NCBI RefSeq assembly: GCF_026676115.1
Contig: NZ_JAPONB010000004.1
Span: 124,001-188,000, forward strand
DNA length: 64,000 bases
Source: Salinimicrobium sp. TH3
GTDB lineage: Bacteria > Bacteroidota > Bacteroidia > Flavobacteriales > Flavobacteriaceae
Reading direction: 5' to 3'
The notes under the pieces are model-generated. The model had not been told where the DNA came from. It was given only the letters and a program-made list of their open reading frames with translations, and did no database searches. Each line of letters begins with the position of its first letter. The first letter of the stretch is position 1. Shown here piece after piece: positions 51,115 to 60,213 of the stretch. The translations under genes and the position numbers were made by a program.

Positions 51115-53277
51115 CTAATCGTTTATAGGCGTGGCGGGCTGAAATTTTGGATGCCCCGACTGCCATAGGCTGAATGAAAACATATTTGCAAAATTCTCGA
51201 AGGTTTTTGACTTTTGATCCCCTATTCCATGTCCGCTATCGAAATCTGTAAGAAGCAAAATCGGATTGTCCGAGGCATTTGCATTTTGCATTCGGGCGGC
51301 AAATTTGGCAGGCTCCCACGCGATCACACGGGGATCATTCATTCCCGAAGTGACCAGGGTCGCAGGATATTCTGTCCCATCCTTTAGGTGGTGATAAGAA
51401 TCCATTTCAAGCAATCCTTTGAATTCTTCAGGATCCTTTACAGTCCCAAACTCAGGTGCATTCACCGGTCCATTAGGAGTTTCTTCCATTCTAACGGTAT
51501 TCATGGCCCCCACGGCAGGGATTGCTGCAGCAAAGAGGTCTGGTCTTTCGGTTATAGCTCTTCCCACAAAAATTCCGCCGGCACTGCCACCCATAATAGT
51601 GAGCTTCTCTGGACTTGTATACCCTTCCTCAATAAGATATTCGGCAGCGGCGATCGCGTCTTTCCAGGTATTCGGCTTGTTAAGCTTTTGCCCTGCCCTG
51701 TGCCAATCATCTCCCAATTCTCCGCCCCCGCGAACATGAGGTACTACAAAAACACCGTCATAAAGAGTATAAGCCAATAATAGCGGACTAAAAAACGGAC
51801 CTGTTGAAATCCCATAGGAACCGTACCCATAAAGTATCGTGGGATTACTACCATCCAGCTTCGTATCTTTATTGTAGACCAGGGAAACCGGCACCTGCAC
51901 CCCGTCATGGGAAGTCACCATCACCTCCTTAGCAACAAGATTTTCCAACTCAGGATAATCTGCAGGTGTTGATAAAGGCTGTAGGGTAAAAGTATTTGAA
52001 GCAAGATCGTATTTATATCTTTTTGAAGGGGAGGTCCAACCAGAAAGGTTCACCCAGAGATCACTAAATTTTGGTCCTTTGGAGCTAAGGCCTACATAAC
52101 CTGCAGTGAAAGGAAGTTTTATTTGTTTTGGCTGCTGTCCATCTTTTGGTAAAAAGTAAAGATTACTTTCTACTCCATTTGATTTCACGGTATAGAACAA
52201 ACCGTCTTTTGTAGTCACGAGGTCATCTATTGGCCCCGATTCGGGTTCTTCTACTACAACCTTTCCTTTGGAAAATGCCGGATCATTGATGCTGCTCCTC
52301 ACAATCTTAAAATTTGGAGCATCCTGAAAACTTAAGTAATAAATCGCATCGCTGGAAAGTGCGAAATTGGACACCTGTTCATCTTGTGATGCCAGTTGTT
52401 TCCATGAGTTCGGGTTAAGCTTATCTCCTTCACCTATATATATTTTTGCAGCCTTGTTAACGGTGACAACAAAAGCAAACGTTCTGTCGAGATCTTTATC
52501 ATAAAAAATAATGGGAATTTCTTCGGGCTTTATATCCAGAGCGGGATTGTTGGCTGAAGATAAGAGCACCTTATCCTCAGTTTGAGCAGTTCCTAATTCA
52601 TGCCTGTACACCTTAAGGTTTAATTGTCTGTCCATATCTTTAATATCAGCAGAATTAAGCTTGGTATACACAATATGGTCATTTCCCAACCAACCGAATA
52701 CCTCTACCAGGTCCAGGGGTTCTTCCAACTTGTTCCCGGATTTATCCAGGATTAACAACTCCCCATTTTCGGAGCCGTTTGGGGCCAGCCTCACAGCAAC
52801 CTTATCTCCCGTTTGGTTAGGTTCAAGACTTAATATAGTATAGGTCTTATCATTGTCTTTATATTTTTCGGGATCCAACAACAACTTTTCTGAACCTTCA
52901 TAACCGTCTCTTACATACAATTTCCCCGATTCATCCTGGGGCGTCATTTTCAAATAATAATAGGTGTCATTATCGGTAATGCTGACATTCATGATTTTCG
53001 CAGCTGTACGGCTGTCGAGTTCCCGTATCTTTTCCAGTAGCGCATCCTTTTCCGGGATTGTATTTAAAACAGCTTCAGCGTAATCTGTGTTTGAGCGCAA
53101 CCAATTAACAACATCGGGATCGTTAAGATCTTCCATGTAACGGTATGGATCTTCCACAGTGATCCCATGGTAAACATCTTTAACGACCTTTGGAGTAGCA
53201 TTTTCGGGCTTTGGAGCCACTTGGGCAAATACCGGAACCAGGTTAAATAACATACAAAGCAATAAGAACCTTTTCAT
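51115..53277 (-). CDS. Prolyl oligopeptidase family protein (S9A), exported
   Basis: A 720-residue S9A peptidase with a signal peptide (RFLLLCMLFNLVPVFAQ). The N-terminal beta-propeller follows VEDPYRYMEDLNDPDVVNW; the catalytic domain has the oxyanion region YGYGSYGIS, the nucleophile in IMGGSAGGIFVGR near 563, the acid in SGMNDPRV near 649 and the histidine in DSGHG near 687. It should cut short proline-containing peptides in the periplasm, complementing the S10 carboxypeptidase. A TAGATTTG box lies at 53343-53350 on the reverse strand. Confidence 0.92.
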   Translation of the reverse strand: MKRFLLLCMLFNLVPVFAQVAPKPENATPKVVKDVYHGITVEDPYRYMEDLNDPDVVNWLRSNTDYAEAVLNTIPEKDALLEKIRELDSRTAAKIMNVSITDNDTYYYLKMTPQDESGKLYVRDGYEGSEKLLLDPEKYKDNDKTYTILSLEPNQTGDKVAVRLAPNGSENGELLILDKSGNKLEEPLDLVEVFGWLGNDHIVYTKLNSADIKDMDRQLNLKVYRHELGTAQTEDKVLLSSANNPALDIKPEEIPIIFYDKDLDRTFAFVVTVNKAAKIYIGEGDKLNPNSWKQLASQDEQVSNFALSSDAIYYLSFQDAPNFKIVRSSINDPAFSKGKVVVEEPESGPIDDLVTTKDGLFYTVKSNGVESNLYFLPKDGQQPKQIKLPFTAGYVGLSSKGPKFSDLWVNLSGWTSPSKRYKYDLASNTFTLQPLSTPADYPELENLVAKEVMVTSHDGVQVPVSLVYNKDTKLDGSNPTILYGYGSYGISTGPFFSPLLLAYTLYDGVFVVPHVRGGGELGDDWHRAGQKLNKPNTWKDAIAAAEYLIEEGYTSPEKLTIMGGSAGGIFVGRAITERPDLFAAAIPAVGAMNTVRMEETPNGPVNAPEFGTVKDPEEFKGLLEMDSYHHLKDGTEYPATLVTSGMNDPRVIAWEPAKFAARMQNANASDNPILLLTDFDSGHGIGDQKSKTFENFANMFSFSLWQSGHPKFQPATPIND

Positions 53278-53494
53278 ATCAACAGGTTTAGAGTTTCCTA
53301 ATTATAAAAAGATTGGCGAGGCGGCGGGGGAAATCCTTATCCCAAATCTATACCGGGGGAAAGAGTATTAAAGATAAAAATTTTTCTTAAACTAAAAACC
53401 AGAAAATTATGAATCCATTTTCTTCTTTTTCAGCATAAAGGGTACGTGTAAATAATTTCATTCAACTAAATTTAGATATGAAAACAGTATGTCT

Positions 53495-53537
53495 CAAAAA
53501 AGGCATTTTTGAAGTTGATTCAAAAATGCCTTTTTTG
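53495..53537. terminator. Perfect 19-bp stem hairpin
   Basis: CAAAAAAGGCATTTTTGAA (53495-53513) and TTCAAAAATGCCTTTTTTG (53519-53537) are exact complements around loop GTTGA. With T-runs on both strands it can terminate the reverse-strand gene upstream of it. The rest of 53278-53593 holds only the promoter box of the peptidase gene. Confidence 0.82.
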
Positions 53538-53593
53538 GAATTATCTATATTACCTTATTTGCTAGTCCATTTTCTAACCAATGAAAAACAAGA

Positions 53594-54262
53594 TCACAAA
53601 ATTATTGATGTGTCGAAATACAATTTAAATTTCTCCTCATTATTTAACTGAATTTCGAAGACATCGTAAGTGCGTCCTTCGTGCGGTATGAGGCTTTTTC
53701 CTAACATTTCGGCATTGGGGTAATGCTCCTTCATCCATTGATACTCCTCAATTATACTTTTACGCACAACAGCCGTTTCGTAAGACAGCCCATCTCTGTT
53801 TTCAAAAGACTGAATGTACTCCTTTAACTCCGGACCCTGCAAGGAAGCCAGCTTATCGGCTTCAGGATTTGCTGCTTTTGGATTCTTTTCCAGAAACTGT
53901 TCGTAGACTTTTATCAAATTTTGAAGGCCTGCAGCTTTCGCAGCCACATCATCTTCTGAAGTTTCATTTTCAAGAATATACGCCACCTTTCCGAAGAAAT
54001 AGGACCTGATTAAATAAGGTGCTAATTCCCGGTTGCTGATTTTTAAAGCATTAACAAATAGCCCAATATCCATGACCTCAATACCTGAATCTTTCTGGAT
54101 CCACAACAAGGTTTGGGCAGAAGTTTCCTTTATTTCTTCTGAAAAAGGAGAGGAGTGAATGGAATCTAATTTTTGGAGGATCTGTTGTTCTGAATAAGTT
54201 TGTTGCGCAAAGGTGCCGGCTGAACAGAATATTATGGCCAAAAGTAATTTGAGCTTCTTAAT
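53594..54262 (-). CDS. Exported protein of unknown function, apparent ATT start
   Basis: About 222 residues. No ATG gives a signal peptide. Reading from ATT at 54262 yields MKKLKLLLAIIFCSAGTFAQ, a textbook signal peptide; a TTG at 54241 would remove its basic N-terminus. A stop lies three codons upstream of ATT. The mature protein is helical (LQKLDSIHSSPFSEEIKET; LQNLIKVYEQFLEKNPKAANPE), with no catalytic motif I can name. The ATT is either a rare non-canonical start or a mutation of ATG. Followed by a strong hairpin terminator. Confidence 0.65.
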   Translation of the reverse strand: MKKLKLLLAIIFCSAGTFAQQTYSEQQILQKLDSIHSSPFSEEIKETSAQTLLWIQKDSGIEVMDIGLFVNALKISNRELAPYLIRSYFFGKVAYILENETSEDDVAAKAAGLQNLIKVYEQFLEKNPKAANPEADKLASLQGPELKEYIQSFENRDGLSYETAVVRKSIIEEYQWMKEHYPNAEMLGKSLIPHEGRTYDVFEIQLNNEEKFKLYFDTSIIL

Positions 54263-54317
54263 TGAGTTTTAGTAATTGGTTGGAATAAATATATAAATTA
54301 ATCTTCTAATGCTGCTT

Positions 54318-55049
54318 TTAGCTATTCTTCCCCACCCGAAGCAACACCGGAAAATTAACTTCCTCCACCTCTCCAAAACTCTTTCCAAGTTCTTTCTTCA
54401 CCAGCTCGACTGGACTTTCATCCTTCTCCTTTTCATAAGCTTTCACTGCCGACCAGGTGTTGAGATATCCAAGAAGCCTTTCAAAGCTCCATTGTTGCTT
54501 CATTTCAAAATCCGGAGTTTGAATTTCCTCAAAAGGAAAGGGAATGGTTTGATATTTCTCCTCCAGGTAACGTCGTTCGGGTTGCCAAAAAGGACCTATT
54601 ATATTATCGTAAAAGTGCCTGATGATTTTATCTGTTTCGGGATTGCTTCTAAAAAGCGAGTATCCAAAAATGGCAATTACGGCATCTTTTTTTAGCACCC
54701 TTTTAGCTTCAGTATAAAATTTTTCAAGATCAAACCAGTGTACCGCCTGTCCAACGGTTACAAGATCAAAATGATCATTGGGAAACATCATGTTTTCCGC
54801 AGGTTGTTTGGTGTAATGAATATTTGGCTTCTGCACCGCCTGCGACAGCTGATTAATACTAAGATCGGTCGCATAAACCTCCTGGAAGAAATTTGCAAGC
54901 TCCCCTGCGACCTGCCCGTTACCGGTACCACAGTCCAGGCCCCTGTCTCTTGACTGGCAAACCTTCCCAAGAAAATTAAACAGTTCTGCGGGATACGTGG
55001 GACGGAATCGGGAATAGTCTTTTGAATGAGAGGAAAAGAGATCTTTCAT
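54318..55049 (-). CDS. Class I SAM-dependent methyltransferase
   Basis: A 243-residue methyltransferase with a Rossmann fold. The N-terminal KDYSRFRPTYPAELFNFL leads to motif I LDCGTGNGQVAGELA near residue 38, the acidic residue after strand 2 in VYATDLSINQL near 58, motif II-like FDLVTVGQAVHWFD near 95, and VLKKDAVIAIFGY near 118. It resembles the Bacteroidota Methyltransf_11 group with unknown acceptor; a small molecule or lipid-like substrate is plausible. Monocistronic, divergent from nhaA. Confidence 0.87.
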   Translation of the reverse strand: MKDLFSSHSKDYSRFRPTYPAELFNFLGKVCQSRDRGLDCGTGNGQVAGELANFFQEVYATDLSINQLSQAVQKPNIHYTKQPAENMMFPNDHFDLVTVGQAVHWFDLEKFYTEAKRVLKKDAVIAIFGYSLFRSNPETDKIIRHFYDNIIGPFWQPERRYLEEKYQTIPFPFEEIQTPDFEMKQQWSFERLLGYLNTWSAVKAYEKEKDESPVELVKKELGKSFGEVEEVNFPVLLRVGKNS

Positions 55050-55169
55050 GGAATTTTAAAAAAATAATAACCATCTGATATTCATCATATTCTATGAAGA
55101 ATAAAAAAAATAACTTAATAGACTATAAAATTACGTTTCTGTTCTAACTTCACATCGAAGGTAAAATTT

Positions 55170-56552
55170 ATGAGAAAATCACATTTAGACCTGTACCTGT
55201 TGCTGCCTATCAAGGGCTTTATTGAAAAACAGACTTCTGTGGGCCTGCTGCTTATTTTCTCTGCCGTTCTCGCTGTGATCTTCGCCAATTCTCCATGGGC
55301 AGAAACTTACCACAATTTCTGGAAACAGTATATTCATTTAGGGATCAATGATATGGTGATCAGGAAAAACCTGCTGCACTGGATCAATGACGGGTTAATG
55401 TCCATGTTTTTCTTCCTGGTTGGGCTTGAACTAAAACGGGAGATCACCCAGGGGGAGCTTGCCGGCTTTAGAAAATCTGTGCTTCCGGTAGCGGCGGCTA
55501 TAGGTGGAATGATGACGCCCGCACTCATTTATTACTACTTCAATGGCGGGCTTGAGTCAATCTCGGGGTGGGGAATTCCAATGGCTACAGATATCGCCTT
55601 TGCACTGGGTATACTGTATTTGCTGGGGGATCGGGTTCCACTTTCTCTAAAGGTTTTCCTCACTGCTATTGCCATTGTAGACGATTTGGGAGCAGTGATT
55701 GTCATCGCCCTGTTCTATACTGCAGATCTTTCATTCTTTAGCCTGGCAATAGCAGCCATGTTCTTCCTTATCCTAATCGTCGCCAACCAGATAGGAATTC
55801 GACATACGGCCTTTTATGCAATCATGGGAATAGGTGGGCTCTGGCTGGCAATACTTCTTTCGGGAGTCCATGCAACAATTGCAGCAGTGTTGGCTGCCTT
55901 TGCCATTCCTGTGACTAAGAAAATCGATCCACCTCTTTTTCTCCGGAAGGTGCGCTTGTTATCATATAATATTAAAGCTTTAATGAAAGAAGAGGATATT
56001 AAGGAAGAACACAGGGAGGAATCCATCACCAATACCATAGAGAAATTCACCTCGCTCACAAAAGATGCAACCCCTCCCCTTCAACGTCTTGAACACGCCC
56101 TGCAACCATTTGTAAGTTTTGTTGTTTTACCTCTTTTTGCATTTGCAAATGCAGGTGTGACTATTGATGCCTCTTCCCTGGGCTTCTTTTTTAGTCCGGT
56201 AACATTAGGTATCATCCTGGGATTGATCATTGGAAAATTCTTTGGAGTGGTCTTTTTTACCAAACTAATGGTGTGGTTAAAAATTTCTTCCCTCCCCAAA
56301 GGAGTTAAATGGAAGCATATTTATGGAGTTGGTTTTCTCGCAGCCATTGGATTCACGATGAGTCTCTTTATTACAGAACTTGCTTTTGTCAATGAAGAAT
56401 TTCTTGTACAGGCAAAAATCGGAATACTCTCGGCCTCCCTCCTGGCAGGTATTATAGGATACATTTACCTCAAATGGATAAGCAGCAAAGAGATCCAAAG
56501 GAAGAAAAGGAGGCATTCGGAAAGATCTGTTCTTTCTGAAAAACCTTTGTAA
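55170..56552 (+). CDS. nhaA: Na+/H+ antiporter NhaA
   Basis: A 460-residue NhaA-type antiporter with about twelve helices. Signature blocks are FFLVGLELKREITQGEL near residue 75, the region MATDIAFALGILYLLGDRVP near 138 and AIVDDLGAVIVIALFYT near 167, whose two aspartates bind the exchanged ions. A hydrophilic insert lies at about 255-300 (EDIKEEHREESI). The C-terminus is basic and cytoplasmic (SSKEIQRKKRRHS). It exports sodium in exchange for protons, fitting a marine cell. Confidence 0.95.
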   Translation: MRKSHLDLYLLLPIKGFIEKQTSVGLLLIFSAVLAVIFANSPWAETYHNFWKQYIHLGINDMVIRKNLLHWINDGLMSMFFFLVGLELKREITQGELAGFRKSVLPVAAAIGGMMTPALIYYYFNGGLESISGWGIPMATDIAFALGILYLLGDRVPLSLKVFLTAIAIVDDLGAVIVIALFYTADLSFFSLAIAAMFFLILIVANQIGIRHTAFYAIMGIGGLWLAILLSGVHATIAAVLAAFAIPVTKKIDPPLFLRKVRLLSYNIKALMKEEDIKEEHREESITNTIEKFTSLTKDATPPLQRLEHALQPFVSFVVLPLFAFANAGVTIDASSLGFFFSPVTLGIILGLIIGKFFGVVFFTKLMVWLKISSLPKGVKWKHIYGVGFLAAIGFTMSLFITELAFVNEEFLVQAKIGILSASLLAGIIGYIYLKWISSKEIQRKKRRHSERSVLSEKPL

Positions 56553-56590
56553 CCTTCAGGATAAAGAAGAAAATTTCAGCAAAATCCTAC

Positions 56591-56613
56591 CTCTCAAAAA
56601 CAGCATTTTTAAA
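56591..56613. repeat. Post-stop AAAAA...CATTTTT motif
   Basis: CTCTCAAAAACAGCATTTTTAAA lies 38 bases after the nhaA stop. It is a variant of the A/T palindrome seen at 39340-39356, 51087-51109, 53495-53537 and 60154-60176, with one arm mutated. Confidence 0.45.
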
Positions 56614-56726
56614 GGAAATTCTTCCGCAGGAAAGATAAAGGACGAATAGGTCCTGCTTCAGGTGATTTTCGTCAGATTTTCACGACTTTTTAACCTGTCT
56701 CGCAGGTCAGGGTTTTTTATAAGCCT

Positions 56727-56734
56727 TACTTTTG
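56727..56734 (+). promoter_or_regulatory. Bacteroidota -7 promoter box of pta
   Basis: TACTTTTG matches TAnnTTTG and lies 19 bases before the pta ATG at 56754. Confidence 0.5.
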
Positions 56735-56753
56735 CAGTAGAATTTACAAAACT

Positions 56754-58847
56754 ATGAACAAAGGACTTTATATAGCGACTTTAGAACCAAACAGTGGAAA
56801 ATCCCTTATCTCCCTGGGACTAATGAGAGCTTTGTTAGGAAAGACTGTAAAGGTAGCCTATTTTCGACCTATTATTAATGAAGAAAAGCCTGGGAGCCTT
56901 GATAACCACATTGATACTGTTTTAAAATATTTTGATCTTCCAATGTCTTACGAAGATGCTTACGCTTACACCAGGAGCGAAGTTATTCAAAAGCGCAATG
57001 AGGGAAAATCGGGAGAGATCATTGATACCATAATTAGAAAATATAAGAAACTCGAGGATACTTTTGATTTTGTCCTGGTTGAGGGCAGTGACTTTTCGGG
57101 AGAAGGCAGTGTTTTTGAATTTGATGAGAATGTCAATATTGCAAAAAACCTGGGCTTACCGGTAATTATTATTGCCAGTGGGCGTAGCAAAACTAAAGAA
57201 GGATTAATGGGAAGCCTTCAAATGGCTTATCAAACCTTTATTAGTAAAGACGTTCGCGTTATGGCCATGGTAAGTAATAAAATAGAACTTGCTAATCTCA
57301 CCATTGCCACCGATGGAATGAGGGAGTTCCTGCCAGATAATGTGGCTGTTTTTGCACTTCCTTTAATAGATACTTTGGCTAACCCAACGCTAAAGGAGAT
57401 CGTGGAAGCTCTGGACGGAAAAGTGCTTTTTGGGGAGGAATTTCTTGATAATCAATCGGGAAGCTTTAATGTTGGAGCTATGCAGCTGCGCAATTACCTA
57501 AAGCACCTTAAAAATGAAAGCCTGGTGATTACTCCGGGTGACAGGGCAGATATAATTCTCGGGGCACTACAAGCGCATATTTCCAGTAATTATCCGCGAA
57601 TTTCAGGAATTATCCTCACAGGAGGATTGATCCCCGAAGATTCTATAATCAAACTTATTGAGGGGCTTTCACAGGTGGTTCCTATTATTTCTGTAGAAGA
57701 AGGGACCTTTAATGTGACCAATAAAGTGGGTGCCATTAACTCAAATATCTATGCCGACAGTACGCAGAAGATCGAAACGTCGATAAGCACCTTTGAGAAG
57801 TACATTAATATGGATCCTCTAATAGAACGTTTTGCCAGGCTTCAACCCAGTGGTATCACGCCTAGAATGTTCCAGTACAGCCTTGTAAAACGTGCCCAGC
57901 AGCAACGTAAACATATCGTTCTTCCCGAAGGTACAGATGAGCGTATTCTTACTGCGGCTTCCCGCCTAATCGCAATGGATATTGTAGACCTTACTATTCT
58001 TGGGGATGAGGAAGAGATCAGGAAAATGATCATGAACCTGGCTTTACCAATTGATTTTGAAAAACTGAATATCATTAACCCTACAAAATCTGAATACTTT
58101 GACGATTACGTAAAGACCTTTTACGAATTGCGAAAACATAAGAATATCAACATGGATATCGCCCGCGACCTTATGAGTGATGTATCCTATTTTGGGACTA
58201 TGATGATCTATAAAGGGCACGCCGACGGAATGGTTTCGGGTGCGGCTCACACTACGCAGCACACCATTAGACCGGCACTGCAGTTCATTAAGACCAAACC
58301 GGGAGTTTCTGTAGTTTCTTCGGTTTTCTTTATGTGTCTTGAAGACAGGGTTTCGGTTTTTGGAGACTGTGCAATTAATCCTAATCCAACGGCCGAAGAG
58401 CTTGCAGAAATCTGTATCTCTTCTGCTGAAAGTAGTAAAGCCTTCGGAATTGAACCCAAGATCGCAATGCTCTCCTACTCTTCCGGAAGTTCCGGAAAAG
58501 GAGAAGATGTAGACAGGGTTCGGGAAGCAACTGAAATTGTGAGGAAAAAACGTCCCGATCTCAAAATTGAAGGACCAATACAATATGACGCCGCAGTTGA
58601 TCGCAACATAGGTAAAAGTAAATTACCGGGATCTGAAGTTGCAGGGCAGGCAAGCGTACTTATTTTCCCCGACCTTAACACCGGGAACAATACCTATAAA
58701 GCCGTGCAAAGGGAAACAGGTGCTTTGGCAATTGGACCAATGCTACAGGGGTTAAACAAACCTGTGAACGATCTTAGCCGTGGCTGTACTGTTGACGATG
58801 TTTTCAACACGGTAATCCTTACCGCAATTCAGGCTCAGGGTTTATAA
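56754..58847 (+). CDS. pta: Phosphate acetyltransferase (long form)
   Basis: A 697-residue Pta of the three-domain type. The N-terminal P-loop-like domain (KGLYIATLEPNSGKSLISLG) and the central DRTGG-type domain (ITPGDRADIILGAL near residue 258) are regulatory; the catalytic PTA domain begins near 370 and has IVLPEGTDERILTAA, FGTMMIYKGHADGMVSGAAH and SYSSGSSGKGEDVDRVREAT. It makes acetyl phosphate and CoA from acetyl-CoA. It is followed, after a repeat-filled spacer, by ackA; together they handle acetate overflow or assimilation. Confidence 0.95.
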   Translation: MNKGLYIATLEPNSGKSLISLGLMRALLGKTVKVAYFRPIINEEKPGSLDNHIDTVLKYFDLPMSYEDAYAYTRSEVIQKRNEGKSGEIIDTIIRKYKKLEDTFDFVLVEGSDFSGEGSVFEFDENVNIAKNLGLPVIIIASGRSKTKEGLMGSLQMAYQTFISKDVRVMAMVSNKIELANLTIATDGMREFLPDNVAVFALPLIDTLANPTLKEIVEALDGKVLFGEEFLDNQSGSFNVGAMQLRNYLKHLKNESLVITPGDRADIILGALQAHISSNYPRISGIILTGGLIPEDSIIKLIEGLSQVVPIISVEEGTFNVTNKVGAINSNIYADSTQKIETSISTFEKYINMDPLIERFARLQPSGITPRMFQYSLVKRAQQQRKHIVLPEGTDERILTAASRLIAMDIVDLTILGDEEEIRKMIMNLALPIDFEKLNIINPTKSEYFDDYVKTFYELRKHKNINMDIARDLMSDVSYFGTMMIYKGHADGMVSGAAHTTQHTIRPALQFIKTKPGVSVVSSVFFMCLEDRVSVFGDCAINPNPTAEELAEICISSAESSKAFGIEPKIAMLSYSSGSSGKGEDVDRVREATEIVRKKRPDLKIEGPIQYDAAVDRNIGKSKLPGSEVAGQASVLIFPDLNTGNNTYKAVQRETGALAIGPMLQGLNKPVNDLSRGCTVDDVFNTVILTAIQAQGL

Positions 58848-58899
58848 AGGTTTAAGGTTTAAGGTTTAAGGTTTAAGGTTTAAGGTTTAAGGTTTAAGG
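58847..58899. repeat. Seven AAGGTTT tandem repeats (locus 3)
   Basis: Seven exact copies of AAGGTTT plus AAGG, starting on the last base of the pta stop codon. The longest of the heptad blocks and the only perfect one. Confidence 0.95.
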
Positions 58900-58918
58900 A
58901 AAAATAATCTAATTAAAA

Positions 58919-58953
58919 GTCTTGGCTCTTGGTTCTTGGCTCTTGATTCTAAA
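58919..58953. repeat. Heptad repeat block (locus 3, TCT-type)
   Basis: Five tandem units: GTCTTGG, CTCTTGG, TTCTTGG, CTCTTGA, TTCTAAA, all with TCT at positions 2-4. It ends eight bases before the ackA ATG. Confidence 0.85.
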
Positions 58954-58961
58954 ATAAAATT

Positions 58962-60149
58962 ATGAATAAGAATATACTTATAATTAACTCCGGAAGTTCA
59001 TCCTTAAAATTTCAATTGATCAACATGCCTTCGGAAGAAGTTTTAGCTTCGGGGCTGGTTGAAAGGATTGGACAGGCTTCAGGAAAACTTCATTATAAAT
59101 CGGAAGCATACTCAACTTCCGAAGAAATGGAAATCCTGGATCATTCCGTAGCACTAAAAGAGGTGACAAAACACCTTATGCACAGCAATTATGGAGTAAT
59201 ACAGGATCCTGCCGATATTCCTGCTATTGGCCATCGCGTGGTTCATGGAGGTGCAAGTTTTTCCAATACTATTGTTATTGATGAAAAAGTAAAGGAAAAG
59301 ATCAAAGAACTATTTTCCCTGGCACCACTTCACAATCCACCAAACCTGAAAGGAATTGAAGTAGCCGAGGAGATTTTTCCAAAAGCCGTCCAGGTGGCGG
59401 TTTTTGACACAGCTTTCCACCAGAGCATTCCTTCACACGCCAGTAAATATGCTATTCCCAATGAATTTTATGAAAAAGAGAAAATTCAGGTGTACGGCTT
59501 CCACGGGACCAGTCATAAGTATGTTTCAGAAAAAGCTAATGAGTACCTCAAAAAAGAGAAATCTAAACTAGTTACTGTGCACCTTGGAAATGGGTGTAGC
59601 ATGACGGCTGTCAAAGATGGGAAAAGTATTGACCACACCCTTGGCTTCGGTCCTGTTAACGGATTGATTATGGGAACCCGTAGTGGAGATATTGACCAGT
59701 CGGTGATATTTTATATGATCGAACAGCTGGGATATACGGCTAAAGAAGTGAGTGACCTACTCCATCACAAAAGCGGGATGCTGGGCCTTACCGGTTACAG
59801 TGACCTTAGAGATATTGAAGACGAGGCAGATAAAGGGAACAGGGAATGTCAACTGGCACTCGATATGAATGCTTATCGCATAAAGAAATATATTGGTGCT
59901 TACGCGGCAGCTATGAATGGTCTTGATGCTGTGGTCTTTACTGCAGGAATTGGAGAAAATTCAGATGTAATTAGAAAGCTTGTTTCCCGTGATATGGAAT
60001 ACCTGGGTCTTGAACTGGATGAAGAAAAGAACAGCGTACGTTCCAAGGAAATAAGGGATATTGGCAAGGCAACTTCAGCAGTAAAGATCCTTGTGATCCC
60101 TACCAATGAAGAGCTGGAGATCGCCAAACAAACTTTGGCAATGCTATAG
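58962..60149 (+). CDS. ackA: Acetate kinase
   Basis: A 395-residue acetate kinase (ASKHA fold) that interconverts acetyl phosphate and ADP with acetate and ATP. NKNILIINSGSSSLKFQL is the N-terminal phosphate loop, HRVVHGGASFS near residue 89 carries the conserved arginine, FDTAFHQSIP near 148 the catalytic aspartate, HLGNGCSMTAVKDGKSIDH near 207 the adenosine/phosphate block, and TAGIGENS near 327 the nucleotide site. Full length. It sits downstream of pta and a 114-base spacer packed with heptad repeats. Confidence 0.96.
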   Translation: MNKNILIINSGSSSLKFQLINMPSEEVLASGLVERIGQASGKLHYKSEAYSTSEEMEILDHSVALKEVTKHLMHSNYGVIQDPADIPAIGHRVVHGGASFSNTIVIDEKVKEKIKELFSLAPLHNPPNLKGIEVAEEIFPKAVQVAVFDTAFHQSIPSHASKYAIPNEFYEKEKIQVYGFHGTSHKYVSEKANEYLKKEKSKLVTVHLGNGCSMTAVKDGKSIDHTLGFGPVNGLIMGTRSGDIDQSVIFYMIEQLGYTAKEVSDLLHHKSGMLGLTGYSDLRDIEDEADKGNRECQLALDMNAYRIKKYIGAYAAAMNGLDAVVFTAGIGENSDVIRKLVSRDMEYLGLELDEEKNSVRSKEIRDIGKATSAVKILVIPTNEELEIAKQTLAML

Positions 60150-60153
60150 AACA

Positions 60154-60213
60154 CCTCTTAAAAATGGCATTTTTGAAACGGAGAGACTTACACGAAAAGG
60201 TAAGCCTCTCCGT
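60154..60213. terminator. Palindrome and terminator after ackA
   Basis: AAAAATGGCATTTTT (60160-60174) is followed by ACGGAGAG (60178-60185) pairing with CTCTCCGT (60206-60213), with inner CTTAC/GTAAG and a T-run. It stops ackA, and runs into the end of the convergent Rrf2 gene. Confidence 0.8.

Noticed and set aside
58044-58583. A 179-codon open frame opposite pta
   Set aside because: Antisense to the catalytic domain of phosphate acetyltransferase; no plausible protein features.
58847-58899. Telomere-like reading of the AAGGTTT array
   Set aside because: It is internal between two co-directional metabolic genes and the chromosome type gives no reason to expect a telomere.
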